Below are positions 48,119-59,742 of a stretch of DNA of 64,000 nucleotides, in pieces. The notes below the pieces were generated by a model. It ran no database searches. It saw nothing but the letters and a program-made list of their open reading frames with translations, and was not told where the DNA came from. Each line of letters begins with the position of its first letter. The stretch's first letter is position 1. The translations under genes were made by a program, and so were the position numbers. Origin of the DNA: Dioscorea cayenensis subsp. rotundata (lineage: Eukaryota > Streptophyta > Magnoliopsida > Dioscoreales > Dioscoreaceae); NCBI RefSeq assembly GCF_009730915.1, contig NC_052473.1:18806100-18870099 (forward strand). The letters are read 5' to 3'.

Positions 48119-50885
48119 TCACTCTTTGCTTCTACCGTTTGGGGCCGCCTTGTTTCTTTTCATGTCATTCTCTGCACCAGCACCAGCACCAGCACCAGCA
48201 GCGGGGCTGGCTTCATAAAGGGTCACTGCTCCACCAGAACTGTGCACCAAGATATCATCATCGCCATCATTGTGCATGTCGTTGAAGGGATCAAGAATCC
48301 TAACTACTTCGCTCATTGTAGGCCTGCCTTTGGGATTATGACTCAAGCATTGGTATGCTAAGTTGGCCACCATCTGCATTCTTTTGTTTGAGAACTGGCC
48401 TTCCATTCTCGGATCGGTTATCCTTAGCAGCTTGTTTGGCCTTATCAGTAGTGGCCGAGCCCATTCAACTAAGTTATGTTCTCGGCTTGGCCTGCTCTTA
48501 TCAGTCGCTTTTCTTCCTATCAGCATCTCTAGCAGCACCACTCCAAAACCATAGACATCGCTCATTGCAGTTAGATGCCCTGCAAGATCAACTCAAACAC
48601 AAACAATGTTGATTCATCATCATTCATTCTCCATGCATTCGCATGATTTGTTGATTGTTGCTTATAGCAGCAGACTCACCGGTCGCCACATACTCAGGTG
48701 CTGCATAGCCTAAGGTTCCCATGACTCGAGTAGAAACATGGGTTTGATCTCCGATAGGACCCTCCTTTGCAAGGCCAAAATCTGAAAGCTTCGCATTATA
48801 TTCCTGCTTGGAAAGGCTTGTAACCATTAGCATGTATGCTTCATGTATATGTGTAGATCACTACTTATATGCATGATGATTTCTCTATGACTATAATACT
48901 CAAGGACTACATTGCATTTACTTTTTCTTCTTAACAACAATTAAAAAAAAAAAAAACTGTTACTGATAGGAAAAAACTGTGTTGCATGAAGAGATAGATA
49001 CACACGGCATCCAGCAGAATATTTGATGTCTTGAAGTCACGATAGATAATTGGTCTTTCAGCTCCATGAAGACAAGCAAGACCTTTTGCAGCTCCCAGGG
49101 CAATCTTCATACGTGTAAGCCATGGCATTGTGAGACATACCCCTGGTGGCAGACAAACTTAGATAATAAACAGGCAGGCTAATAAAAGATATACATACCA
49201 TTTGGCCTCATTTGAAATCAGTGACAGGCTGATGCATAAATATCAGTTTTAGAAGATCTCAGGTAGGGAATACTTTTTTAATATAAATTGATCATCTTAC
49301 TTCGGAAAAGATGCTTTTCTAGGCTTCCACAAGCCATGTACTCATAAACCAGCAGCCTGTGTTCATCTTCACAGCAGAAGCCAATAAGCTTGACAAGATT
49401 TGGATGACTAAACTGCCCAAGATAATTTACTTCAGCCTGCAAAGTAAAGAAGAAATATAACTAACTAGTACATGTCGGTTTCAGAATGAGTACGAACATG
49501 CTTCACTATTTAAAACCAATCTACGACATCTGCAAGTAATTTGGTAAAGGAGCATGAGAAGTTCTTTGAGTATATCATCATCAAAGTAGCGACAAATTTT
49601 ATCACAGGAAGCAGTGATCAACTAGTGTTCTAGACTGCATAAATAAACTTTATTGGCTAGACTTCAGACTACATTCCAAGAGGACCAGGGTTTGTTGAGC
49701 CTCCAAAAAGGATACTGGAAGTCTAAGTTCACAAGAAGAAGATATCATGAAGTCCTTCACATATTTACCCTCACGCTAAGAAAAAATTTGGCCATGTCCT
49801 CATCATCCAAAGGTGCACGATAGAAGAAGTAACCTCACAACTTAAAGTGTTCATTCATCAATTTTTAAAATTCACAGAACATGCTACACATCATACTCAG
49901 TAAACATCAGAAATAAAATACACATATAATAATTAAACAAAGGCAAATCAATAGCCAGAAATGTGGCTCATAAAATGTATTAAAGCCCGGGCAATAGAAG
50001 CTTACCAGCCATTCTCTGTCTCCCTGGAAGCCCTCCGGATCAAGCACTTTAACCGCAACTTCAGTGGACTTGAAACCTGGCCTGACATTGTTATCAATAA
50101 CACCCTTATAAACAACCCCAAAGCCACCCTCTCCAAGAATCAGATCTGGCCTGAAATTCTTAGTGGCTAGTCTCAACTCATTGTAGGTGAATGTATGGAC
50201 ATCCCCATAACCATTAACCAGCTTTAGCTCTTCCACACCTTTGGGAGATGCCGGCACAATGACAGTGGTTTTTGCCTCAGAATTGTCTATCTTTACTTTG
50301 GCAAGCAGAGGAGGAGGAGGTAGAGTTTCAACAGGTTTTTCAATTCCAACTTTAACTGAAAGAAACCAACACAATTAAAGAAAATTTAGGATTTCGCTAT
50401 GATATCAGGTCATGGAAATAGGATAACTCTCTGCTGCTATAATTGTGAATGGAGATCAAATGTTACTGATTCTCAAGAGTCCCATTACATCATATCAGTG
50501 AAAACAGCATGCATTATAAATTTTAGTATTAACTCTACATGTGATTTCAAATGAATTAATAACCAAAGCCATCAAATCACACAAGTATGAGTGATTCATT
50601 GAGCAAGGGATTCAGTCTTTCAGATTCAGAAAGCACAAAGGATCCACATCAAAGAAGAGGGACAAAAAGAAGATAAATTGCCATTTGTTTGTACAGAACA
50701 TTGCATTCATTATGAATAAATAATGGATCAATTAAACAGCAAGCATTCATACTGACATCATCCAACAATACAGCATTTTGCAATTAGAGAATTCACACAG
50801 AGATAGGTTGTAGAATACCAGGAGTAGTCTCGAAATTCTCGTTCGAATAGCCGCACAACTGATTGAGAGAGAAGCAATTCCCCAT
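48119..50885 (-). CDS. Receptor-like cytoplasmic kinase, RLCK VII (PBL type)
   Basis: PBL kinases are membrane-tethered serine/threonine kinases that pass signals on from surface receptors, often in immunity. Exon 1 (50819-50885) starts [15 protein letters not shown]; Gly2 and Cys4 suit N-myristoylation and palmitoylation. The other exons are 50006-50355, 49301-49436, 49006-49142, 48680-48803 and 48119-48579. The sum of 1275 bases gives 424 residues with no frame break. Motifs are [29 protein letters not shown], the Lys in [26 protein letters not shown] (Tyr for His, usual in this family), DFGLAKEGP and [10 protein letters not shown]. The C-terminal tail has an Ala-Gly repeat from (AGCACC)-like DNA at about 48176-48200. 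The exact PBL number cannot be told from sequence alone. Confidence 0.93.
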
Positions 50886-51089
50886 GAAGCAGCAGCAATG
50901 CAATGCCTCAATTCGCAGCCCTCCGTCCCTCCATCACGAAGATATCCGAACCCTCGGAGAAGATCCGACAGCTGTGGGAAGGGGCGAGAGGGAGAGATAG
51001 AGAGCTCAGATTCAATCCCGTTCCGCTGCCGGGACCGCACCCCCGGTGCTCTCGCCGGAGAAGACGACCTCTCGGTCACCAGAAGAGAT

Positions 51090-51705
51090 TTTCAAAGAAA
51101 ACGATGGGACTTGGGTTTTATTTTTATTTTTTGTTTTTTGTTTTCGTTTTTTATTTTTTTTATTTTTATTTTTATTTTTTTTAGGGCGGAAAATTATATT
51201 GGTTTGAGTCGTTTGACGGGAGAAGAGCCGCATGAAGCGCGGCGCCAGAGAGAGCACACACCTTCGAATCGTGTCTTCCGTTCTGCCCCCGCTAATCAAC
51301 ATAAACTACGAAACTGCCCTTCTCATACACCCGCTTTGACACGGGTTTGGTGCCCGGTCGGAGGGTAACACTACATCTACATCTACATCTACATCTACAT
51401 GAGCTTGATGCAGAGTCGCATCCTCGCCTTTTACTTATATTTGTTTATTTATACATTCATTTTTATTTATTTTTATTTTTATTTTTTAATAAACATTTAA
51501 TATAAATGTAAAGACATAACAACTTCAATTTCTTTTTCTCAGAAGCTAGGAAAAATAAATTGGCCATTTTATTTGGTCAAGATGTCAGGAATAAAGAAAG
51601 CGATCGAGCACATATTTATCATTTAAAAAAACAACAAAATTAATATGTAATTTATAGATCAAATTGACACCTGAGCCCAAAGCACCAAGATAAACATTTA
51701 GATGA
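51090..51705. other. Intergenic upstream of PBL gene
   Basis: This stretch has a strongly T-rich tract (51117-51182), a GC-rich piece (51185-51360) and a (CTACAT)n run at 51371-51400. The long plus-strand frames crossing it are low-complexity translations, not genes. Confidence 0.55.
51371..51400. repeat. (CTACAT)n short tandem repeat
   Basis: About five CTACAT hexamer units lie in tandem, 490 bases upstream of the PBL start codon. Confidence 0.85.
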
Positions 51706-52379
51706 TGTTTGTTTACAAAATTTGGATTGAGAATGTGATGAGAATCTACTAACGCATTTGGTATTTGAGAGCTGAGAATGTGAGTATGAATCTCATAAAG
51801 AATGAGATGAGAGGAGCATCTTCGATAAAATATTCATCCCATTTTCATAAAAAATGCCTAATCCGAATCATAAAATGTCCATTTTACTCCTGACATTAAA
51901 TGTTTTCCCATCCAAATTTTGTCCTTCTTTCCTTTAACTTTTGGTCATTCAACAAAACAATAATAATAATAATAAATAATAATAATAAATAATTAAATTA
52001 AATATAAAATAATAAAAATAACAATATAACATAGTAGAAAAAACAACATTTCTCACGTATTTTAAAATGATAACAATAATAATAAAGATTAATTGTAAAA
52101 TTAATAATAAAAAATAAAAAAAATAAATTATAACAATAATGATAACATATTACAAATAAAATAATTTTATTAACTAATATATTTATTTATTTAATATTCA
52201 ATCAATAAGGACATAAAAACATTTCCCACATATTTCTTCTTTTTACTTTTCTCATTCCCAATGAATTACTCTCCCATACCCTCCAACCAAACACAGTTTT
52301 TTTTCTATTCCTAATCCATTCCCCTTTATTCTCATTTTTAACTAATTCCTCCTCAATTCCATTCTTTTACAAACAAACA
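51706..52379. mobile_element. MITE-like element with inverted ends
   Basis: The left end reads TGTTTGTTTACAAAATTTGG and the right end, reverse-complemented, reads TGTTTGTTTGTAAAAGAATG, so about 15 bases are inverted-repeat with few mismatches. The 674-bp body is very AT-rich (AATAAT runs) and has no coding capacity. The inner borders carry matching phrases such as GAATGAGATGAGA on the left and CTCATTCCCAATGAATTAC on the right. I could not find a clean target-site duplication, so the superfamily is open. Confidence 0.55.
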
Positions 52380-52614
52380 GTGCACTTCGCAATGAATCAT
52401 ATACTTCAACTCAACTTTATCATGCAGATGAAACTGACCGGAAATGGCGCACCCTTGGCTTTTTACACCAATGATCCTTCCAGTTCCAGGATCCATTCTT
52501 CCATTAGTAATGATGACTAGTTTCCCTTTTGAAAATGTAAGACAATAATTACACAAGGAACAGTAAGATTTACCTTGTCACAAGCAAAATATTAAAGTAA
52601 TATTAGGTAGCTGA

Positions 52615-55602
52615 TCAACCATGTAACGCTGGAGCTGGTGCTGGGACAACCTGGCCTTTCATGAGCTGCTTCAATACGACAGCCATGGCAACCTGGGTGC
52701 CTAGTGTGGACCGCCCACGAGACAAGCAAACAATGCCACCAATTAGGAGCAGCCTGTTAACCCACTTCTTCAAAGGCTTTCCTTTGTGGTCTGATGTTGA
52801 TGTTGATGTTGATGTATGGGATGATTTGCATTTCTCTGGATTGGACGGCCTTCCATTGTAGTTTGATGTTGATGCATTGGACAGTTGCCGTCTCTCTGGG
52901 TTCTCAATCTCAGTTTCATTCTGCAGTTCCGGTGGTACCTGGAAATATTTCAAAAGATTAGGCAGATAGCATTTAGCAGCAATATATATATATATATATA
53001 TATATAAAGATTTCATCACAAGCATGAGATTTAGCGGGTCTCCTCCATTCACTTGTCACTCTCATTTTTTGGCTCTGTTTTACAAGGGGCCCTTCATCGA
53101 AAGCAGATGCACAAGTAACCAAGTACAGGTTTGTGGATAATGTCAGGCCTAATTCTGCTGGCACAATGTCCATTCAACATAAAATTCCCACGAAAATCCA
53201 CCACCATAACTTAACGGATAATTCATATGATAGAATATATATATTTGATAAAAGTGGATAAACCACAAACTTAATAATAAAGAAAAATAGAATATATACA
53301 TTTAAAATGTGCGAGCAAGAAAACTAAGTATAATTAGTTATTAAAAATAGATCTGTGCTAAATATTATCAAGTTCATGAATTGCTTCAGAAATGCACCGC
53401 ATTGCAGCTTGCTACTCACAAGTACTTACCAACAGACCTCCTGTTTATTCATAGTTTTTAATAAAGAGAAGAACTGACCTTTTTAATAATCTTCAGAAGA
53501 GTAGAAACTGAGGAAGACTGCCTCCGATTTCGGGAAGAATATTCATGAAGCGCATTGCTCATCTTACAGACATAACTCCATATACCCTTTTGAGAAAACC
53601 AGCTTTGCCATCTCTGTGTTCATGCCAGCGTCTTCCTGGTGCACCACTGTGACCTCACATGCATCCCTACCAGGGACTGCACCCAAATCAACTAATCATT
53701 AGAATTAATCAGGAAATGGAAAAAAAAAATAAGGACAATATTATTGCACATGACGAGATGAGGGTCACTCTAAATCTATGAAGAATTTATACAGATCAAG
53801 CACTTAACTAACTCCATTTCGTCCCCATTATCTTTAGATGAAGTGGGACACTCACAATATGCATTAAGATCCGTGAGCAAAGCTCAGGTTGTATGTATTG
53901 CAGAAATGTCTAAATGTCTCTTGAACCCATTGGATGTAAACAAAAAAGCATTTAGTATTTATATTTTCATTCGGCAGCCTAATGATCATGCAACCAAGAA
54001 CCTGTGGAAATAAACTCACACTAGTTTAGCAACCTCACTGTTCACAGGCTTAATGACGGACACTTGGAATGCATGTTTTATGATAGGAATCAGGATTCCA
54101 ATATTAAAATCATCTCAAGCAACATGAGCAGAACATTTGCCAGATTGCAGAAAACATCTAAATGTGATGATGGAACAAAATGATCCTCAAAGGGACAAGT
54201 TTGCTCACCTTTCTTGATACGCCAACCAGATATGAAGCTTCGCACTCGGACAAACTTCTTTTGCTGTGGTGCAAGAGGGTGGTCGCAATCCTACCATGAT
54301 TATTAGAGGAAGAGCATCTCAAATCAATCACGTAGGCATTAAGTTAAGTTTTTGCTTCTATATGCTAAAGAAACTATCAAAATATCATTAGTGGAAACAT
54401 GTTTCAGTTGTGCACTTGAATTAAGACAAAGATATTACCACATCAAAACAAAAAAGTATGAACTTGGATGCTCGCGCAAAGTGCAGCAATGAGTCAAGCA
54501 AGAAACTGCACCTACCTTTATAAGACAATAGAAGGTCTTGTCATCACCTTCCCACACACGCCATGCTAGCACATACTCTCTTGCTGTTAGGAATGGAAAC
54601 TTTTTGAGGGTCAGGCCAATTTCTGTGCCACTAGTTTCATCGACCTCTAATTGCTTGTGCTCAATCACAGTCTTGTCCCATTCTTTCCTGTATTCATTGT
54701 CCATGTAGAAATCCCTTAACAAGTCTGTGGAACATTTCTCAAATCTTGTGACACTAAGGTATTTCAGAGGACCATCCTGGTCAGTATGGATACAAGCATT
54801 AGGTATACATCCTAAAACTAACAATACACAGAGGTTAATCATAAGAGAAACCTCAGATACGATCTTTCTTCTTCTTATTATTATTATTTATTTATTTATT
54901 TATTTTGTTTTTAATATACAATAAAGATAGTAATTGGTATAGGCGTATGTATAGCATTAGAAAGAACAGTACCTTAGGTCTGCAGGACTTGGCCATGTAG
55001 GATACATGACCATTCTTTTTCTCTATAACATCCTCCCATCTCTCCTCGTCATTAAGCTTCCCTTCCAAACCACTTATTAAGTCTCTTAAATCACCCTCAG
55101 TTATGAACTTTGATATCCTGCACAATCCATCAACTTTTATGACTCTTTGACTTAGATTAGTTCGCACATAAATTTATATAAACAGTGAATTGGATCACAA
55201 TTCATCCACATCAACAGGGACAAAGGACAATTCCAGTAGCAAATACATTCAATTATCAGCAGAGGGCAAAAAGGGGAAAAAAAATTTTTTTCAATTTCAA
55301 GCGACTAGTAGCAAATTAACAATTTTAAGAATCGAAAAGAAAAAAAAGGAATAAGCATCCGAATCAAACCCTGATGAAGAATTCGCTTTTGGCGAAGGAC
55401 GATGGACCATGGGATATTGGGGGATTGCAGAGAGATGGCAGCGGCGGCGAAGGGCGTAGAAGGATCTGAAGAAATGGTAGGCGAAGAGGAAGAGGACAAC
55501 GAGCACGGTGGCCCATCCTCCAGCCTCCTTCTCCAGCCAGAATTCTCCCGATGTTCCCGTTCCCGCCAAATAGTGGGAGAGAAAGCTGAGCTCGAACGCC
55601 AT
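52615..55602 (-). CDS. Membrane START-domain lipid-transfer protein
   Basis: START domains bind a lipid or sterol in a deep pocket. This type has a membrane anchor, like the Arabidopsis At3g13062 group. Exons are 55370-55602, 54973-55117, 54516-54776, 54209-54290, 53479-53676 and 52615-52938. The N-terminus (MAFELSFLSHYLAG) is followed by a membrane span (WATVLVVLFLFAYHFFRSFY). The START domain covers exons 2-5, with ITEGDLRDLISGLEGKLNDE, YRKEWDKTVIEHKQLEVDET and REYVLAWRVWEGDDKTFYCL. A second hydrophobic segment (NRLLLIGGIVCLSRG) is near the C-terminus. The exon sum is 1243 bases, one above a multiple of three. A GGG run at 53585-53587 (CCC on plus) should be GG to read LVFSKGIWSYVCKMSNAL, giving 413 residues. 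The natural ligand is unknown. Confidence 0.88.
52982..53007. repeat. (AT)n microsatellite in START-gene intron
   Basis: A run of about 13 AT units lies in the intron between the exons at 53479-53676 and 52615-52938, some 45 bases before the acceptor. Confidence 0.85.
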
Positions 55603-55649
55603 CAACGAACGAACGAACCAGAGAAAAAAAGAAGAAACGAACAGAAAGA

Positions 55650-58330
55650 GCCAATACCTAACAGTGTGTATAGATCCCTCGCAGACCCCAGTCGTTGGAC
55701 CTTGGAAGAAAGTCAGTGCCTTTTAACTTTATTTATTTATTTATTTATTTATTTATCTACTTCTTTATTTTTTCAAATTTTTATATAAATAATAATGATA
55801 CAAATACAATACAATACTATGTTATATATAAATAATGACACAATTTTTTTTTTTTATATATATAAATATGATCAGGTACGTGTGTCAGGAATGGCACATA
55901 TGAAATGTTGAGCTCTACAAGATCCGGTGCCAATAAATAACACAATTATTAACGTGACACAATAATATGGTACAAGAGATTTAAAAAATATTGGTCCTAT
56001 CTTTCACCATCCATATCATCACGAACTTTGCTATCATCTAAAATTTTTAGAAAAAATAAAATTTGAAATATAAAATTAATAACTTTACAAAAAATTTTCT
56101 GTTAGATTAATTTATTAATATAAAAGAAATACTGTATAGAGTATCTCATTAAAACAATTGTTAGTCCATTGATACCTTATTAAAATAATGAGTGGATAGT
56201 TTAGGGATTAAAACCAGTTAGTTTAGTACGGTGTAATATTGTATAAACAAAGTTTAAAACTCGGTCGGCTTTGTTATAATTAATAATAATTTGTTAATGA
56301 TATTTTTTTAAAAAAATGAGATTTGACATCAAATTTGTATGATAAATATTTTATTTATTTAAAAAAAGAATAAAATGACATCGGATTCATATGATGATGA
56401 TCAATCAAGCTGCAAGCTGATGATGAAATATGAATCATGCAGAGAATTAATAATGTAGACAATGGAATATATGATTGGAATGCAATGCAATGTGGAATTG
56501 ATCTGATTTTTGGCAGCATGATGCGTGAGTACTGAGCAGAGTAAAATAAGAGAGACACATTGCATAAATAAAGTTTTTTTTTTATTTATTTTTTTTAAAA
56601 AAAGGGATCAACACTGCGCATAAATAAAGTTTGATCACTACTACTACTACTACAGTCTACCACAGTACTAGTGCAAGTACAATATAGCATTGTTCTCTTT
56701 GTGCAAGAGTGACATATGAGCGTGTGTGTTCAGTGTTGATTTAAGTTTCAGAATCTGATTACTTTTGTCTTTGGTGCTTCTGCTAAGACTGCTATAGTCT
56801 TCACAGTGTGATGAAAGCAGCGAGTTCTATGAGCTCACTTTTTCTTTCCAAACAAAATCTCTGAACACCGTACTAGTATTTTAACTGCTTTTTTCTATTA
56901 TGTGAATCCTCGTTTTCTGTACCTATTGTCTGGGTCTGGGTGTGCAGCTGCAGCTGCAGGAAAAAGGAAACATTGTTTACAATTACATCACTGATAAATG
57001 ATAATCCATATCTGCAGCTGCAGGGGATCCGAAGATATGCATCAGTATGAAGAATCATCCCTCCCTTTTTCTTTTTTTTCTCTTCTGCTTTACCTGTTAC
57101 TCTTGTAACAACACTGGTCACTGGGGTTGTCTTTTTATGTATGTATAATGTATGTACTGAATGTGTGTTGCAGAGATACAGTGAGGAGATGCCATCAATT
57201 CGGTGTTTCTTCTTCAAGCTCAAATCATTCCTCTCTTTTCCTTTATTAGAAAGATTTAACCACATTTATCAAGTAAAAGAGTAAAATTGCAAGAGCTCCA
57301 GAATTTTTTTTTTAAACTTACAGCAGGTCATTGGGAATGACCTCGAAAATTTTAAAAAAATAAAAAAAATGGTCATATAAAAAAAATTAGCTTCTTCGTG
57401 TTTCTATAAAATGCAACTTAGGGTTTCTGGGATCTCTCAAGCCGATAGAGACGGGATCCTAAAGAGATAATTGATCATTGGGGCTTTTATTATTTCATTG
57501 ATGGACCGAGCTTTAATTCATCCTCAGAGATGTCTTTTTTCTAGAGAAATATATTACGTCTTGTTGTTGTTTTAAGTTATATTATTTTGCCAAACATTGT
57601 TAGAGGAGTGTACATGGTTTGGAATATATATATATATATATAAGTAGATAAGAAGAAGGAAATGTTTATCTTCTTGTTCATTTATGTAAAGAGAAACAAA
57701 TTATTAGTATTAGTTTCCCAAAAATAAGCTGAGAATGCTTTAAGATAGATAAGAGCGCAAGAGCAGTTCCACTTTAACTCATGTTCCATCACTAGGCTCC
57801 CAAGAAAGGTACTACAAATCTCCGAGCCAGTTCTTTGACTGGTCTAAAGCAGACACACACCTGCAGCCTTGTTAAAAGCAATTAAAGCAAAATACAATTC
57901 TTCAAAACATGTAGTATTATTAATAAAATTTTTAAATATTATTTGTCTTATGCCTAAACAAACCCAACCTCTGTCTGGACCACATTGTCCCAAAAACCCA
58001 ACATATTTATTTCTTCTTCTTTTTACAAAAACGTTCTAAAAAAAGCATTTTAATGAATAATAGACGATAGTCGCCTTTTTACGAATGAAACAAGATCTAA
58101 ACAAGATCGAAACCCGGGATGCACGATGATATGATAATATGAGAATAATATAGGAATCTCGATGAGCAGTATGTAACAAGATGAGCAGTAACGTCTTTGT
58201 CGTGGGGAGATTTGAACCCTACTGACCTTCCCTTTACACTTTGATGTCATACCATCGACTATCCAATGGTTGACAGCATTTTAAATTTTATCGAGAGCAA
58301 TTAGTTAAAAACTCAAGAGAAAACGACGAC
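55650..58330. other. Gene-poor stretch
   Basis: This AT-rich 2.7 kb contains (TTTA)n runs at 55731-55755, poly-T stretches, an AT run near 57626-57643 and a CTGCAGCTGCAG-like motif cluster around 56948-57022. Bases 58070-58260 look like a piece of a dispersed repeat (a typical phrase is GGGGAGATTTGAACCC), but its ends are not visible. No gene is supported. Confidence 0.45.
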
Positions 58331-58837
58331 TTATTACTTCCCACTGGTCGTCTCCCCCTTGTCTCCATCGAGACCACGCGCTATTCATTCTCTTCTTCAC
58401 CTCCCGTAAGTCTGCCCTCGTTTACCATCCTTTCCGACCCCAATTCGCCTTCCGCTTGGTCGCCGTGATCGATTCCTCTCCCCACCCAGGCATGATTTCG
58501 ATGAGGTTTGTTCTCTCTCTCTCTCTCGTCCCCGATCGAGCGATTTATCGGTGTTCATTGCTTTCATTTGTCGGAAGGGTGAAAAATGCTTTTCAATCTC
58601 GATTTACATCGTGTTTTCAGAGCTTTTCTTGTATTAATTCCACTGCTTTTTGTGTCTGCTTTAGGGTTTTAGTCCAAAAAATCAAGCTTGGAACTTCCTT
58701 TGAAGCGATTTAAGCATCATTTTTTCTGCGAGGTATTTGAGTTTTGGGGGAGCTTCTGGTGCCGATATTGATAAAAAGATTTCATTTCTACGTCTTGTCT
58801 TGTTTTGAGATATTGGGCTCTCGATCATTTTGTCAAT

Positions 58838-59742
58838 ATGGTTGAGGGCGCCAAGTTCACAGGATTTATGGGTGCTATCCATGGAAATGACAACATGAAC
58901 AGCTTCTATGACATGGTCCAATATCGGAAGCTCGGGGAGGGGTCCAACATGTCCATAGATAGCTTTGCAAGCCTTCAGACCAGCAATGGCGGCTCTGTCC
59001 CTATGTCCAAGGAGAACAGCAGTGTTGGCTCGAATGACTCGCGCACTGGAATCCTCCAATATCCTGGGATTCACTCTATCCCTGTCATCAATTATTCCTC
59101 CGGTCACAGTGTCCACCCTGGAAGGGTATCCCATGCTCTCAATGATGATGCTCTCGCGCAAGCTTTGATGGACCCCCGATACCCTACTGAGACCCTTCAG
59201 AATTATGATGAATGGGCCATTGATCTTAGAATGCTCAACATGGGAATGGCTTTTGCACAAGGGGCCTTTGGGAAGCTTTACAAGGGCACCTACAATGGAG
59301 AGGATGTTGCAATTAAGTTGTTGGAGAGACCCGAGAATGATCCAGAGAGAGCTCAGCTGATGGAACAGCAGTTTGCCCAGGAGGTAATGATGCTGGCCAA
59401 TCTGAAGCACCCAAATATAGTCAGATTCATTGGGGCATGCAGGAAGCCAGTGGTTTGGTGCATTGTCACCGAGTATGCAAAGGGTGGTTCTCTCAGGCAG
59501 TTTTTAATGAAAAGACAGAATAGGTCCGTTCCACTGAAGTTGGCCGTCAAGCAGGCTCTAGATGTTGCCAGAGGGATGGTTTATGTCCATGGATTGGGTT
59601 TAATTCACAGGGACCTCAAGTCTGACAACCTGCTTATCTTTGCTGACAAGTCCATTAAGATTGCTGATTTTGGAGTTGCCCGCATTGAGGTGCAGACCGA
59701 GGGGATGACACCCGAGACTGGAACATATCGATGGATGGCTCC
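58838..59742 (+). CDS. Raf-like protein kinase, first coding exon only
   Basis: This belongs to the plant Raf-like MAPKKK group C (closest in my memory to Arabidopsis RAF22/RAF28, At2g24360 and At4g31170). It starts [20 protein letters not shown] at 58838, after a leader that seems to contain an intron beginning near 58407 (CCCGTAAGT). The N-terminal part has the family phrase [14 protein letters not shown]. The kinase has [66 protein letters not shown] and GTYRWMAP. It then meets a clear GTAAGT donor at 59743. The remaining C-lobe (usually EMIQHRPY, DVYSFGIVLWELITG and on) was not found to the right. The exon itself is free of frame breaks. Either later exons lie beyond 64 kb or the gene is cut off. 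Confidence 0.88.

Noticed and set aside
50898-51368. Plus-strand frame upstream of the PBL gene
   Set aside because: It crosses a T-rich run that translates to Phe/Tyr/Ile monotony, and the region is the kinase promoter on the other strand.
56873-57265. 130-codon minus-strand frame
   Set aside because: It is basic, low-complexity (Lys runs) and has no family resemblance or splice context.
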